64,000 nt of DNA from Bacillus sp. FJAT-27445 (GCF_001510665.1 NZ_LMTI01000008.1:1-64000), one strand, 5' to 3'; counted from the stretch's first letter, positions 40,622-49,800 are shown. Numbers and translations are program-made. Notes: generated from the sequence alone by a model not told the origin.

Positions 40622-41107
40622 TCACTTCTCAGGCTCAATCGGCTTGTTTCCTACAACCAGCATCTCATAGAGTTCATTAAATATGTCCGTATTGTTCTTT
40701 GTAAATTTATATGTGTTTGCGTCGACTTTGAGATATCCTTTATCATTTACCTCTACTATTACCATATTGTTGTTGAAATTTTCTCCGTAAACCACGGCCA
40801 TCATTATATAATTCCCATCATTTGCAATGTTTCTACTTCCTGGAATTCTGGTATATCCACTTTTAGAGAAAACTTCAATAAATCGCTCAACTTTAGATGA
40901 ATCCTTGAACTCTATATTGTAATAATTCATATGATTATTTCCCTTATAAGCAATGAGGTGAATTTCATACACATCATCCCTTCCAACAAGAACATCCTCT
41001 GCTTGAATCGGACATTTGTAATACCATATAATGCTGGAAAATAAAATCACTAATCCTGCAACACAAACAATTAAATAGTTCTTTTTAGTTTCTTCATTCG
41101 CTTTCAT
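40622..41107 (-). CDS. Membrane-anchored hypothetical protein
   Basis: 161 aa. N-terminal helix (residues 11-29), then an extracellular domain of ~130 residues (YEIHLIAYKGNNHMNYY, IVEVNDKGYLKVDANTYKF). It overlaps the upstream 65-aa membrane protein by 4 bases (ATGA). Family not recognised; no lipobox. Confidence 0.6.
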   Translation of the reverse strand: MKANEETKKNYLIVCVAGLVILFSSIIWYYKCPIQAEDVLVGRDDVYEIHLIAYKGNNHMNYYNIEFKDSSKVERFIEVFSKSGYTRIPGSRNIANDGNYIMMAVVYGENFNNNMVIVEVNDKGYLKVDANTYKFTKNNTDIFNELYEMLVVGNKPIEPEK

Positions 41108-41301
41108 TTTACCCTCCGCTTTACTAATAGAACTAAAGTGATAAATAAAAAGAAAACTGTTCCAATGAATCCCATAATAGCAAATGAAGTACCTTCGTCC
41201 ATCTCACTTGGAGACGCCATATAATTACCTAAAAGCCAGGTGATTAAGCTTGTAACTAATAACAGTGTCGAAATGAATACCAGTTTATTTCCTTTAATCA
41301 C
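41104..41301 (-). CDS. Two-helix small membrane protein
   Basis: 65 aa with helices at residues 8-28 and 40-60 and a C-terminal KRRVK. It is co-transcribed with the 161-aa anchored protein downstream (ATGA overlap). Unknown function; the pair may form a membrane complex. Confidence 0.55.
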   Translation of the reverse strand: MIKGNKLVFISTLLLVTSLITWLLGNYMASPSEMDEGTSFAIMGFIGTVFFLFITLVLLVKRRVK

Positions 41302-41415
41302 AATTCTCCCCCCAATTATATAAATGACAGCTAGTTAATATATATTCATTGGTTGTCGTTGTTCCTGTCCGAACCAAGTAGATTCTTCCCTGAAATGCGA
41401 TTTTTACATAGATAT

Positions 41416-42462
41416 TCAACTGAGTTTCACACTATAATACCTTAATGCCTTGGTTGTGCCCCGAACTTCAAATATGCCTGCAGCGATTAAATGCCTTAGC
41501 CTGTATTCCAAATAAGAATCACCAACATATTGCTCGATTTGGCCGATTGCCTCTCCAATAATCCTCGCAGCCATTAAGAAATCCTTATTTTTTTGTTTCT
41601 TATGTAGCCGCTTGGCTATATCAATTAAATTTTGGTCAAAATAGTCTTCCTCAATGTTGCGCACTTTGCCCGCATCCCAAATTCTTAGGACAGCGTTCCC
41701 GGCAGATATCTCCACCCATTCACTCTCGAGTTTAAGTCGGTCTTCCCGTGTAAGTGGAATCCTGTTTCTATTTTCCTCAAAAATAAACCACAATTTTTCA
41801 GGATGAAGTTCTCCGGTATGTAAAGGGTGGTATTGTATTTCCGCAGTGTTGAACTTTTCCTTAAAGCTTGCAGTAGTGTTAAATACTGAAACATCATTCT
41901 TTTTCCCGCTTAACAGATGCATGGCGAAGCTGGCGGCCGTTTGTTCGTGCGCGTTTTCTCCACACCAAATATGAATGGGAATATTTTCAGGTATGGCAAT
42001 AACTGTTTCAATTGCGGTTTTCATCTTTACTTTATATTCATCGAGATAGTCCTCGTCGTAATGGATATGATTTTTTATCCACTCATGCCTATGGCCTAGA
42101 CCGGCCTCCTCATCTAGCCTAGACAATGGCCCAATGGCAAAAAGGTCCGGAAACCCGATAACTTGTTCCTTCTCAGCCAACCCTTCAGTTTTCAGCACAT
42201 GCTTTAGCATGTGGAGAGTTGTTTCGCCAAACACAATATGAATGATAGATGGATTTTGGATGCCCCCGATGTTAGGTTGGCCAGCATTATTTTTCATAAA
42301 ATCACTATATATCTCTCTTATATCCTTACTTAATTGTACATCTGAGGTTCCTGTTTCCTCCGCCATTTCAATTCTCAATAAAATGAGGAATAAAAGTGAT
42401 TTCGCCTCTTCTTCGCTGCAATTGTTTACTAATCTTTTCAATTCGTTGATCAAACCAGCCAC
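41416..42462 (-). CDS. DUF1835/DUF3658 domain protein
   Basis: 348 aa. IHIVFGETTLHMLKHVL and GFPDLFAIGPLSRLDEE open the DUF1835 domain (residues ~75-200); a C-terminal DUF3658-type part follows (LAAGIFEVRGTTKALRYYS in parts: RHLIAAGIFEVRG). Function unknown; the family is common in Firmicutes and often near toxin-like or stress genes. Residues 1-70 are a helical N-terminal extension. Confidence 0.72.
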   Translation of the reverse strand: MAGLINELKRLVNNCSEEEAKSLLFLILLRIEMAEETGTSDVQLSKDIREIYSDFMKNNAGQPNIGGIQNPSIIHIVFGETTLHMLKHVLKTEGLAEKEQVIGFPDLFAIGPLSRLDEEAGLGHRHEWIKNHIHYDEDYLDEYKVKMKTAIETVIAIPENIPIHIWCGENAHEQTAASFAMHLLSGKKNDVSVFNTTASFKEKFNTAEIQYHPLHTGELHPEKLWFIFEENRNRIPLTREDRLKLESEWVEISAGNAVLRIWDAGKVRNIEEDYFDQNLIDIAKRLHKKQKNKDFLMAARIIGEAIGQIEQYVGDSYLEYRLRHLIAAGIFEVRGTTKALRYYSVKLS

Positions 42463-42514
42463 TCCCTCTTCAGCAGAAGCTAATTACTCCATAACCAAAT
42501 ATTACCACAAAGAG

Positions 42515-42547
42515 AAAAGCGCTTGGAGTTTTTATCCAAGCGCTTTT
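42515..42547. terminator. Bidirectional terminator between the DUF1835 and Nudix genes
   Basis: AAAAGCGCTTGGA, loop of 7, TCCAAGCGCTTTT: 13-bp perfect stem. On the minus strand it lies 8 bases past the Nudix stop. Confidence 0.9.
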
Positions 42548-42555
42548 TAAAAAAA

Positions 42556-43038
42556 TTAAATCGTCCTATTTAATTTCACAACAAAATCCGGCCTGGTTAC
42601 ATATTCCATGTACTTTGTTTTCCCGTCGAAATCCAAATATGCCTGGTAGCGGGCACGGATTGGAGGCGTCTCAATATAATCAAGGACATTTTCTCTTGGA
42701 ACCCATTTGCTGTCAGTCGTTTCCTCCGAAGTCGCCAATTCTCCGCCAATGGGTTTGCAAACAAAATCAAACATGACCTTAGTCGGCACATCCGTTACAC
42801 CGTCGTACCATTTATAAATGGCTGTGTTCGAATACACTCCAATTAAATAGGAAACCTCCACGTCGATGCCGCTTTCTTCTTTGACCTCCCTGCACAAGGC
42901 ATCGATCAGGTTTTCCCCTACTTCCACCTGCCCACCGGGAAAAACCCATCCTTGATTATGTGTTTTTACTAAAAGGATTTCACCGTGTTCGTTTTCCACA
43001 ATTCCGCCAGTAGCCGCGATGTGTGTTGGCATTGCCAT
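42556..43038 (-). CDS. Nudix hydrolase
   Basis: 160 aa. Nudix box GGQVEVGENLIDALCREVKEESGI (in parts: GGQVEVGENL, REVKEESGI) at ~residues 35-58 with the catalytic EExG. TGGIVENEHGEILLVK gives the N-terminal strand. Hydrolyses a nucleoside diphosphate linked to X; the X is not predictable. A GGGGGGAG-type SD precedes the ATG. Confidence 0.88.
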   Translation of the reverse strand: MAMPTHIAATGGIVENEHGEILLVKTHNQGWVFPGGQVEVGENLIDALCREVKEESGIDVEVSYLIGVYSNTAIYKWYDGVTDVPTKVMFDFVCKPIGGELATSEETTDSKWVPRENVLDYIETPPIRARYQAYLDFDGKTKYMEYVTRPDFVVKLNRTI

Positions 43039-43176
43039 ATTTTCTCCCCCCCTTCTCCTTTAGTTTCAATTTACCATGCAACTGAATAAAATCCAATAAA
43101 ACCCAAATCGTTTTTATTTCCATGCAGGGACTTTAAGTGTAGAAGGTGGAATTAATTTTTGAGTATTTAGTCTCAC

Positions 43177-43205
43177 TTGCAATTACTTCCGATTGCTGTT
43201 ATGAT
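43177..43205 (+). promoter_or_regulatory. Sigma-A promoter of the cold-shock gene
   Basis: TTGCAA (43177-43182), 17-base spacer, TATGAT (43200-43205). The resulting ~115-base 5' untranslated leader is typical of cold-shock mRNAs, whose structure changes with temperature. Confidence 0.7.
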
Positions 43206-43326
43206 AAAGAAGAATTATTTTTGTTCGGTGTAAAAGATTGTATAAAGTCTCGACTTTTCGTCTTGAAATCCACTTTGGGCAAGGATAGTAATACATTGTG
43301 CGCTAACGCACTAGGAGGCAACAAAA

Positions 43327-43527
43327 ATGGAACAAGGTACAGTTAAATGGTTTAATGCAGAAAAAGGTTTTGGATTTATCGAACGCGAAAACGGTGACGA
43401 TGTATTCGTACACTTCTCTGCTATCCAAAGTGAAGGCTTCAAGTCTTTAGACGAAGGCCAAAAAGTAACTTTCGACGTTGAGCAAGGCGCTCGTGGAGCT
43501 CAAGCTGCTAACGTTCAAAAAGCATAA
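43327..43527 (+). CDS. cspB: Cold-shock protein (CspA/CspB family)
   Basis: 66 aa, full length. RNP1 KGFGFIE and RNP2 VFVHFSAI are the single-stranded nucleic-acid binding motifs. It acts as an RNA chaperone that keeps mRNA unstructured at low temperature. Strong SD AGGAGGC sits 8 bases ahead of the ATG, after a long leader. The symbol is by class; Bacilli carry several csp paralogues. Terminator at 43541. Confidence 0.93.
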   Translation: MEQGTVKWFNAEKGFGFIERENGDDVFVHFSAIQSEGFKSLDEGQKVTFDVEQGARGAQAANVQKA

Positions 43528-43540
43528 TTTAAAAAATGGA

Positions 43541-43571
43541 AAACAGGCTCTGTATAGGGCCTGTTTTTTTT
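43541..43571 (+). terminator. Terminator of the cold-shock gene
   Basis: AAACAGGC, loop of 10, GCCTGTTT and T-run; 14 bases past the stop. Confidence 0.88.
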
Positions 43572-43601
43572 ATGTTTCTTACTAATTTACTCAATAAAAA
43601 A

Positions 43602-43624
43602 CCCTACTCAACGTTCGAGTAGGG
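43602..43624 (-). terminator. Terminator of the lipoprotein gene
   Basis: Minus strand: CCCTACTC, loop GAACGTT, GAGTAGGG, then TTTTTTATTG. Confidence 0.8.
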
Positions 43625-43715
43625 AGATGGAGCCGGTAATGTTAAAAAATTTAAAGCTTAAAAGGTTGTTTACATTATAACATACAGATTGGCACTGTGC
43701 GATTTTATACAATAA

Positions 43716-44240
43716 TTATTTTTTCGAAACTATAAAAGGTTCCGTCCTTAAAACTTCTTTTCCATCCTCCAAGACAATAACCCTTATTTCCTCTGCATTT
43801 GAAATAACTCTTAACGGATTCTTCATCGAAACAAACAGTTCTCCTTGCTCATTTGGTTGAAATAAAGTTTCTCCTACCATAGAACCAAACCGGATTTCTA
43901 CATTCTCTTTTGGCCCAAAAACAACTCCTTGGTTAGAATCTCCCTTAAGTAAAATTTCATAGTTCCCAGATGGTTTTAACTCTTTTGCTAATACAATTAC
44001 GTCAATCATTCCATCTATAATCTTACCACCCTCGGAAAGTTCGTCTTCAGAAAAGTTGTGTATAATCGTACCATTATCGAAAAAGGGGGTCTCAAATACA
44101 ATAGTTGCTCTACCTGAGCCTTTTTCAAAAGGTATATCTTCTGCCTTAAAAACCTCTACTTCTATAACATTGCCTTTATTTGAACAACCAGTTAATACCA
44201 TCCCCATCCCTAATAAAATAATAATGATCCAACGCATCAA
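43716..44240 (-). CDS. Lipoprotein of unknown function
   Basis: 174 aa (start ATG or the next ATG). Signal peptide with lipobox LTGC (Cys at about residue 19), followed by a ~150-residue beta-rich domain with IVFETPFFDNGTIIHNF and REVIDGMIDVIVLAKELK-like strands. It is exported, lipidated at the cysteine and held on the outer face of the membrane. No family recognised. Confidence 0.75.
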   Translation of the reverse strand: MMRWIIIILLGMGMVLTGCSNKGNVIEVEVFKAEDIPFEKGSGRATIVFETPFFDNGTIIHNFSEDELSEGGKIIDGMIDVIVLAKELKPSGNYEILLKGDSNQGVVFGPKENVEIRFGSMVGETLFQPNEQGELFVSMKNPLRVISNAEEIRVIVLEDGKEVLRTEPFIVSKK

Positions 44241-44474
44241 ACTCCCCCTTAATAAGAATGCTTATTATTCTTTATTCTTCAGTATCATTAGACTTCCTTC
44301 TGGATTATCTACAGAAGGACCATTAAGTTTAAGGAGTTATAATTGAATCATTAATTTAAAGCAAACTGGCTTTCCTGGTGTTTGATCACTGTAAGTCATT
44401 TAAACTAGCTGAAATAAATTAAAGGGAAGAGAAACAGGACCATAATGGCCCTGATATAGGTTCATTTTCACACC

Positions 44475-44987
44475 CTATTTTCTCTTAGTTATAGGTATAT
44501 TTTTATTATTAATTGATTCCAAAAATTCAGCCTGAGAACCTTTTGTGAAACCTGATTTATCCAGCCTGATTCCCATACCTTTTGAAAAAACTAAAATCAA
44601 TTCGTTCTTTTGATCAATTAATTTTACTATTTGGTTCCATTCCAAAGTCATCGTGTTGTTTCCATCATATACCGTTATCGTATCCGCAAATTTGATAACT
44701 CGGTTCCACTCTTTTGCTTGCTGAATGATTGTAAGTGCTTTGTATTGTCTTTCCGTAAACATTCTCGTCCTTAAAAAACCTCTGTATACACAATACACCG
44801 ATAATAGCAGATAGAAAGAAGAAAATGCGGTATCATGAATGAATAAATAATAGATGGAAAGAACAGCTGTTACTAGTGTGAAAAAAATCCAGAAGATGAA
44901 AAAACAATTTCTCTGGATTGGATTTTTAGCCCATTCCATGAATCGTTCTTTTGTTACGGTGTATTCGTTCTGAAATGCTGTTTCCAT
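44475..44987 (-). CDS. YcxB-like protein
   Basis: 170 aa. Two helices (residues 27-48, 55-72) are followed by a soluble ~85-residue domain, NRVIKFADTITVYDGNNTMTLEWNQIVKLID (in parts: DTITVYDGNNTMTLEWNQI), the YcxB signature. The family is common in Bacilli as small membrane proteins of unknown function. It has a terminator-free upstream side and stands alone. Confidence 0.72.
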   Translation of the reverse strand: METAFQNEYTVTKERFMEWAKNPIQRNCFFIFWIFFTLVTAVLSIYYLFIHDTAFSSFYLLLSVYCVYRGFLRTRMFTERQYKALTIIQQAKEWNRVIKFADTITVYDGNNTMTLEWNQIVKLIDQKNELILVFSKGMGIRLDKSGFTKGSQAEFLESINNKNIPITKRK

Positions 44988-45061
44988 TCCATAAATCCTC
45001 CTGAAAATTAATTCATCGGTTCAGGTAAAATCCCTGTTTCGCAAACGTAGCTCTAGCCCTC

Positions 45062-45436
45062 CTATTCCTTCTCCTTAATATAGTTGACCGGCCTAATTTC
45101 AATGCCCCAGCCAAACTGCTCACCCGCGGCCAATTGTGCGGTTGGGTGCAATAAGGCAATCCGGATTGCTTCTTCCATATTCTCGGCTTCGATGAGGAAT
45201 GCACTCCCCACCAATGCTTTTGCTTTTGTAAAAGGGCCGTCGCTAACAGTTACTGACCCATTTTCCCTTTGCAGGCTTTTAGCCTCCACATCCAGGCCGG
45301 CGTCCATCAACACTCGTCCGCTCCTGTATAATTTCTCGAGATACGGCCCGCACTCATCCATGACAGCATCAATCTCCGCTTTTGGGCGGGAATCCATTTT
45401 CTCAGGTTCAAAATAACCCAGGCACAGAAACATCAT
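45062..45436 (-). CDS. YCII-related (DGPF-domain) protein
   Basis: 124 aa. SVTVSDGPFTKAKALVGSAFLIEAE carries the DGPF signature (in parts: VTVSDGPFTKAKALVG). The ferredoxin-like YciI/DGPF fold is associated with dimeric small proteins sometimes linked to ECF sigma factors; no such sigma gene is present here. SD AGGAGG lies 7 bases before the ATG. Confidence 0.8.
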   Translation of the reverse strand: MMFLCLGYFEPEKMDSRPKAEIDAVMDECGPYLEKLYRSGRVLMDAGLDVEAKSLQRENGSVTVSDGPFTKAKALVGSAFLIEAENMEEAIRIALLHPTAQLAAGEQFGWGIEIRPVNYIKEKE

Positions 45437-45592
45437 ATTTAAACCTCCTTTTTTTAGGGGAAATCATTTAGCAACCTTATTTTTCTTCCGAATTTGCCGT
45501 GTCCTTTTACTCCCCCATCAAATATAGTTGAATTTATACACTAAATCAGGAAAATCAATCCATCTCGTTGATAAGTACTATTCAACAAAAAA

Positions 45593-45620
45593 GGGCGTAT
45601 TCCTTTTTGGAACGCCCCTT
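45593..45620 (-). terminator. Terminator of the cysteine-rich 62-aa gene
   Basis: GGGCGTATTCC ... GGAACGCCC with A-rich flank, T-rich on the minus strand. Confidence 0.8.
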
Positions 45621-45634
45621 TCAAACGTATTCTT

Positions 45635-45823
45635 TTAGGCGTCCGCTTGGCCCATGTTTTTCTTTTTCATTAGCTCTTGAACATGCTCCTTTGGACTCCA
45701 GCAATTGAATTTATACTTCGGTTTCGTTTCATACCCGAGCCGGGTGCAGAAATATTTCATTCCTTCTATCTTTTTCTCGGCCCGGAAATGCTGGCAGGTT
45801 GCACAGCAGTGGAAATCTTTCAT
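45635..45823 (-). CDS. Cysteine-rich small protein
   Basis: 62 aa with CCATCQHF near the start and CTRLGYE and CWSPKE further on: five cysteines, likely one zinc site (CXXCX~16CX~11C). Such short proteins are widespread in Bacillus and uncharacterised. SD AAGGTG lies 7 bases ahead of the ATG. Confidence 0.65.
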   Translation of the reverse strand: MKDFHCCATCQHFRAEKKIEGMKYFCTRLGYETKPKYKFNCWSPKEHVQELMKKKNMGQADA

Positions 45824-46118
45824 AATGATGCACCTTTTTCTTTCATTTTTTTTAAAAAATGGCTATGTTAAATCCATATTGTTGATATTTGAAGCAGGAT
45901 TCCTGGCGTGCATTCAGTTCCTATGCGAATCACGGCATATCAACTAAGTACTTGGACAGCAAGGAATATGAGAATACTACATCGAATAAGTAATATATGT
46001 TAATATCCTCTTGTTTGTTTCCAGTAAAGGAGACAAACGCTTGCCTACCCCAAGATTTTTTTGCTGAACTGAAAGGATGCACCTGTAAAAAAGTATAGCA
46101 TGATTGGGAGGTTATATT

Positions 46119-46541
46119 TTGAAACCGCGAATCACCGTGATAACACTGGGAGTAGATGATTTAGAGAAGTCACTTTATTTCTACCGAGATGGATTGGGGC
46201 TTTCCACAGACGGAATTGTCGGAAAAGAGTTCGAACATGGTGCAGTTGCTTTTTTCAACTTACAGGCAGGTCTACGGCTTGCAATTTGGAATCGGAATGA
46301 TATCGCCCATGATACAAAACTTACAATGACAACACCAAGCCCAACAGAATTTACTATTGGACACAATGTAAGAAGTAAAAAAGAAGTTGACGAGGTTATG
46401 GAACAGGCACAGAAAGCAGGGGCTACTATTACAGTACCACCCCACGATACTTTTTGGGGGGGCTATTCAGGATATTTTCAAGACCCTGATGGTCATCTAT
46501 GGGAAGTAGTTTGGAATCCGCAGTGGGAAATCGAAGAATGA
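46119..46541 (+). CDS. VOC/glyoxalase-family protein
   Basis: 140 aa from a TTG at 46119 (GGGAGG 7 bases upstream). Two betaalphabetabetabeta units: ITVITLGVDDLEKSLYFYRDGLGL (in parts: LGVDDLEKSLYFYRDGLG) and GHLWEVVWNPQW near the end, with the PHDTFWGGYSGYFQDPDGH loop that marks the PhnB/glyoxalase-like metal site. It may be a dioxygenase, a fosfomycin or bleomycin-type resistance relative, or a lyase. Single gene. Confidence 0.85.
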   Translation: MKPRITVITLGVDDLEKSLYFYRDGLGLSTDGIVGKEFEHGAVAFFNLQAGLRLAIWNRNDIAHDTKLTMTTPSPTEFTIGHNVRSKKEVDEVMEQAQKAGATITVPPHDTFWGGYSGYFQDPDGHLWEVVWNPQWEIEE

Positions 46542-46593
46542 AATACTCGCTCCAATGCAATCGATAATTTCCCTGTACTAAACAGAGTAAATA

Positions 46594-46634
46594 CAAAACA
46601 TAAACCCACCTTCAATAGATGGGTTTATGTTTTG
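46594..46634 (+). terminator. Terminator of the VOC gene
   Basis: CAAAACATAAACCCA (46594-46608) and TGGGTTTATGTTTTG (46620-46634): perfect 15-bp stem; symmetrical. Confidence 0.85.
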
Positions 46635-46794
46635 TTAGAAAATCAAAAGTGAGAATTTACAAATCCAAAAAAATTAATAACTCTTAATTCCGCATTTGTT
46701 GAGTACAGGCGCAGGAGGAATTCCATATAGTAGGAGTAAGGCTGCTTGACCTCTTCGGGAAAAGTAGTTCTAACTACCAAAGGAGTGAACTTAT

Positions 46795-46971
46795 ATGGGT
46801 TATGGTTATGGTCCAGGTTTTAGAAGAGGGTATCCTCCATACCGCTATGGTTATCCTGGCTTCCGCCCTGGATTTGGTCCGGGCTTTAGGGGAAGCTTTG
46901 CGGGAGGCTTTGCGGGAGGCTTCCTTGGCGGCTTTACAGGCGCGGCAATAGCTCCATTTTTCTTTTTTTAA
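46795..46971 (+). CDS. Glycine/aromatic-rich small protein
   Basis: 58 aa: MGYGYGPGFRRGYPPYRYG, then FRPGFGPGFRGSF, GFAGGFAGGFLGGFTGA and APFFFF. It resembles the small Gly/Tyr/Phe-rich spore-coat and YjcZ-like proteins of Bacilli, which self-assemble or coat surfaces; exact family not known. SD AAAGGAG lies 8 bases before the ATG. Internal near-repeats (GGCTTTGCGGGA twice) show growth by duplication. Confidence 0.72.
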   Translation: MGYGYGPGFRRGYPPYRYGYPGFRPGFGPGFRGSFAGGFAGGFLGGFTGAAIAPFFFF

Positions 46972-46999
46972 AAGTTAGGTGGAGAGTTTCATAAAATTT

Positions 47000-47025
47000 G
47001 TCCGCCGAGAAAATTCCAGGCGGAC
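47000..47025. terminator. Hairpin between convergent genes
   Basis: GTCCGCC, loop of 12, GGCGGAC, with AATTTTATG on the minus-strand side; ends the gene at 47038 on that strand. Confidence 0.6.
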
Positions 47026-47037
47026 GCTTTACATATA

Positions 47038-47523
47038 TTATTTAGATTTTTTGATGCTGTCCAATAAGACATAACCAAAAACAATCCCTGCCGCCGTTGT
47101 AATAGTGGAATTCCCTAAAAATACAATCTCTTTCGCGAATGGTAAATGCTGCCCGACTTGCGTGTAAGAAATATACGGCAACATCGCTACATAAAGTGCA
47201 GGTATCCCCATTGCGACAATTTTAGACCAATCAAACGTCCACTTCTTTTTTTCCAAAATCTCCAGAATCAGCTTTGGAATCCGCAGCAACATACCGATCA
47301 CAACTGGAGAAACGGCTGCAAAAATTAACAACGGAAACATCTTGTACGTCGCTTCAGCTTCTTTTTTTAGATTGATATGATACTTCATTCCCATATAAAA
47401 AATAAACCCAATAAAAATGGTGCAAAACAAGTAATAAAGGAACCTTTTTATAAAAATCCCTCCCTTTTCCAGCCACCTATTCAAACTATATACGGAAACC
47501 GCGCAATATTGTCCATTATTCAA
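47038..47523 (-). CDS. Integral membrane protein (hypothetical)
   Basis: 161-aa ORF, probably shorter. AAAGGGAGGG inside the ORF points to a start about 25 codons in, but the codons there are ATT, TTT, ATA, so initiation would be at a rare ATT or ATA. Four helices: residues ~28-45, 62-84, 100-118, 133-153, giving a small polytopic protein. No family recognised. Confidence 0.6.
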   Translation of the reverse strand: MNNGQYCAVSVYSLNRWLEKGGIFIKRFLYYLFCTIFIGFIFYMGMKYHINLKKEAEATYKMFPLLIFAAVSPVVIGMLLRIPKLILEILEKKKWTFDWSKIVAMGIPALYVAMLPYISYTQVGQHLPFAKEIVFLGNSTITTAAGIVFGYVLLDSIKKSK

Positions 47524-47540
47524 AAATACATTATAAATTA

Positions 47541-48479
47541 TTAATTCCGAACCAAATGAGGCTTTTCATTAATTTTTATTAAGTTTTTTATATTATCTAT
47601 CACAACTTCTGGGTTTTCGAGATGGACGGAGTGCCCGGTGTCTACTTCAATGTGTTCGGTGTTTTCAGTTAAATTCAATAATAATTGCTGGTGCCGCTTC
47701 CAACTTTCCGGCTGTTTTTTTGCACTTATTACGACAACGGGTAAATCTCTTCGTAGAGGATTGGCATTTAAAAGTTGTTGGGCAGATTGTTCGGAATCAA
47801 GGTATTCACGGTATGCAGATTGATAAGCCCCCAAAGTGTAACCGATGTAGTTCAGCGATCGATTATACTTCTTTTCTAGAAACTTCCTGCCGATTTTCTG
47901 TTTAAACATTCTTGGAATACCAACCAGCGAAGTAACATACCCCAAGGAAACAAGTCTCCTAAATTTCTTGATTCGCTTCGTATTCTCTGGAGATAATACA
48001 TACTGGCTTTCATTGGCAGCATCTTCTAAAACAAGGCCAACAACATCATTTGGATACATACTTGCAAACAATCGCATTGAAAGACCGCCATAAGAGTGGC
48101 CCACCAAAATATATGGCGGCCTGATTTTAAGCTGATCCAATACTTCTCTAATTTCTTCAACGCTATCCAAAGAAGTCATTGTTTTCCTTCTTGTTTTACT
48201 CCACCCATAATTCCCCCTATCAAACGAAATGACACGGGCAACCTTTGAAATCTCCGGCTGAATATAGCACCAGTCAAGAGATACTGAACTATATCCTGCT
48301 TCCAATATTACCGTTATTGGCCCTTCCCCAGTCACAATTGCATGTATATCTGAAAATCTCGTTTTTATAATCTGTCCCGGCGGTTCAACCCTATTTTTTC
48401 TATCCATCGCTAAGTTCCAGATTGTAAAGGGAAATCCTATCGTTCCTAATGCGTTTCGAATGATTGTCGGTATGATCAC
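47541..48479 (-). CDS. Alpha/beta hydrolase
   Basis: 312 aa. Nucleophile elbow GHSYGGLSMRLFA (Ser at ~140), oxyanion region AGYSSVSLDW, and C-terminal HSVHLENPE with the catalytic His. Alpha/beta-hydrolase fold with esterase or lipase/epoxide-like activity; the substrate is unknown. An N-terminal hydrophobic segment is too weak to call a signal. Single gene. Confidence 0.82.
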   Translation of the reverse strand: MIIPTIIRNALGTIGFPFTIWNLAMDRKNRVEPPGQIIKTRFSDIHAIVTGEGPITVILEAGYSSVSLDWCYIQPEISKVARVISFDRGNYGWSKTRRKTMTSLDSVEEIREVLDQLKIRPPYILVGHSYGGLSMRLFASMYPNDVVGLVLEDAANESQYVLSPENTKRIKKFRRLVSLGYVTSLVGIPRMFKQKIGRKFLEKKYNRSLNYIGYTLGAYQSAYREYLDSEQSAQQLLNANPLRRDLPVVVISAKKQPESWKRHQQLLLNLTENTEHIEVDTGHSVHLENPEVVIDNIKNLIKINEKPHLVRN

Positions 48480-48530
48480 TTTTAGCCTCCCAAAAATGTA
48501 TGTTGGGGAATCAACTAACTAAACTCCCCC

Positions 48531-49625
48531 TTAAACCAAGCACTCTGTCAGAATCCATCCCGCTTTGCCGTCCTTTTTGACCAGCGCATAACCCGTGCAG
48601 TCTTCATCTATAACAGAAACGATATCCCCTTTACTGATAGTGATTTGAGCGCAGGATACATCTGCTTTAATCGTAAAATCGCCATTTTCATTTTGCACGA
48701 TATATTCGTTCTTCACATGAAGAAGCTTGTCCGTTTCTGGTTGCCGACACAGAGTAAAGAACTCCCCTTTTTCAACAGGAACAATCGTGTAGAAAGGATA
48801 GTTGATGGAGCCCTTCATTGTTTGCTCGGCAACAAAATCTTTAGTGACAGTCCTGGTCGGCAGCTGGTCTACATATATATGGGAAAACGAATCAATCCCC
48901 GCTGTTCGCTGGATGATAAAGGCGTTTAATTGCCCAGTTGGCTTGATGACGTTACCACCGTCGATTGCGATGATTTTTTTTGCTTCATCAATAATTGGAT
49001 TGTCAGATGGTATATCGGTTGAATAATTCACAACGGGCCAATGCCCAACGATGACATACTTGCCTGCCCGATGTGATTTTTCCAGAAAAGAAGGCATGCC
49101 TAGCGCACTGCTGCGCTCTGTTTCCTTCCAATTCTCGATATCCTCCAAGCCGGCATGGACAAAAATATAGCGATCGGTTTCGATGGCTGTCGGCAATTCT
49201 GCCAGCCATTTCAGTTCATTTTCATAGTGATGGGTCAATACTTCCTTTACTTCCTGGATGGTCGAGTGTTTAGTAAGTTGATAACCAATCTGCTCAAGCC
49301 ATTCCTTAAAAAGGGTATTGTCCCGGGTAGTCATATAGTTTAGCAGCTGAGGGTTTTCCTTTAAAAGGTGCTCTACCAGCGCATCGCAATTTCCTTCTAT
49401 AACATGCACGTTCGGATTAGTGGCGGTAAGTTCCATCACATAACGCACAACTTCTTTGCTGTTGCCGCCTTTTTCGCATAGATCACCATTAATGATTAAG
49501 TAGTCATCATTGCAAAACTGGACCTTTTCTAAAAGCTCTTTGAAAAGATTGATTTCTCCATGAATATCGGAGATAACAATCACCCGGCCGTTTTCAGGAA
49601 GCTTCAATTCTTTAATTTTATCCAA
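48531..49625 (-). CDS. Metallophosphoesterase with C-terminal SH3-like domain
   Basis: 364 aa. Calcineurin-like core: SDIHGEINL (residues 20-28), IINGDLCEKGG, GNCDALVEHLL and VGHWPVVNYS give the di-metal ligands D-X-H, GD, GNH/D and GH. It resembles PrpE/serine-threonine-phosphatase and Ap4A-hydrolase-like enzymes. Residues ~310-364 read as an SH3-type domain (ITISKGDIVSVIDEDCTGY, GKAGWILTECLV). Substrates could be phosphoprotein or Ap4A. SD AAGGGGAGAAG before the ATG. Confidence 0.82.
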   Translation of the reverse strand: MDKIKELKLPENGRVIVISDIHGEINLFKELLEKVQFCNDDYLIINGDLCEKGGNSKEVVRYVMELTATNPNVHVIEGNCDALVEHLLKENPQLLNYMTTRDNTLFKEWLEQIGYQLTKHSTIQEVKEVLTHHYENELKWLAELPTAIETDRYIFVHAGLEDIENWKETERSSALGMPSFLEKSHRAGKYVIVGHWPVVNYSTDIPSDNPIIDEAKKIIAIDGGNVIKPTGQLNAFIIQRTAGIDSFSHIYVDQLPTRTVTKDFVAEQTMKGSINYPFYTIVPVEKGEFFTLCRQPETDKLLHVKNEYIVQNENGDFTIKADVSCAQITISKGDIVSVIDEDCTGYALVKKDGKAGWILTECLV

Positions 49626-49800
49626 AGCGATCTTCTCCCCTTATGTATCTTCTTCTGTAAAAATAGTGTCGAAACCTAGCAACTCCTATGTTTAAATTCC
49701 ACAAAAATAGCGATAATCCTTTTTGAATCACCGCGTCACTTCGAGTTGTAAGAAAGCTTGTAATCATGAAAATGAATAAATGAATCAGAAAAAAAGAGAT

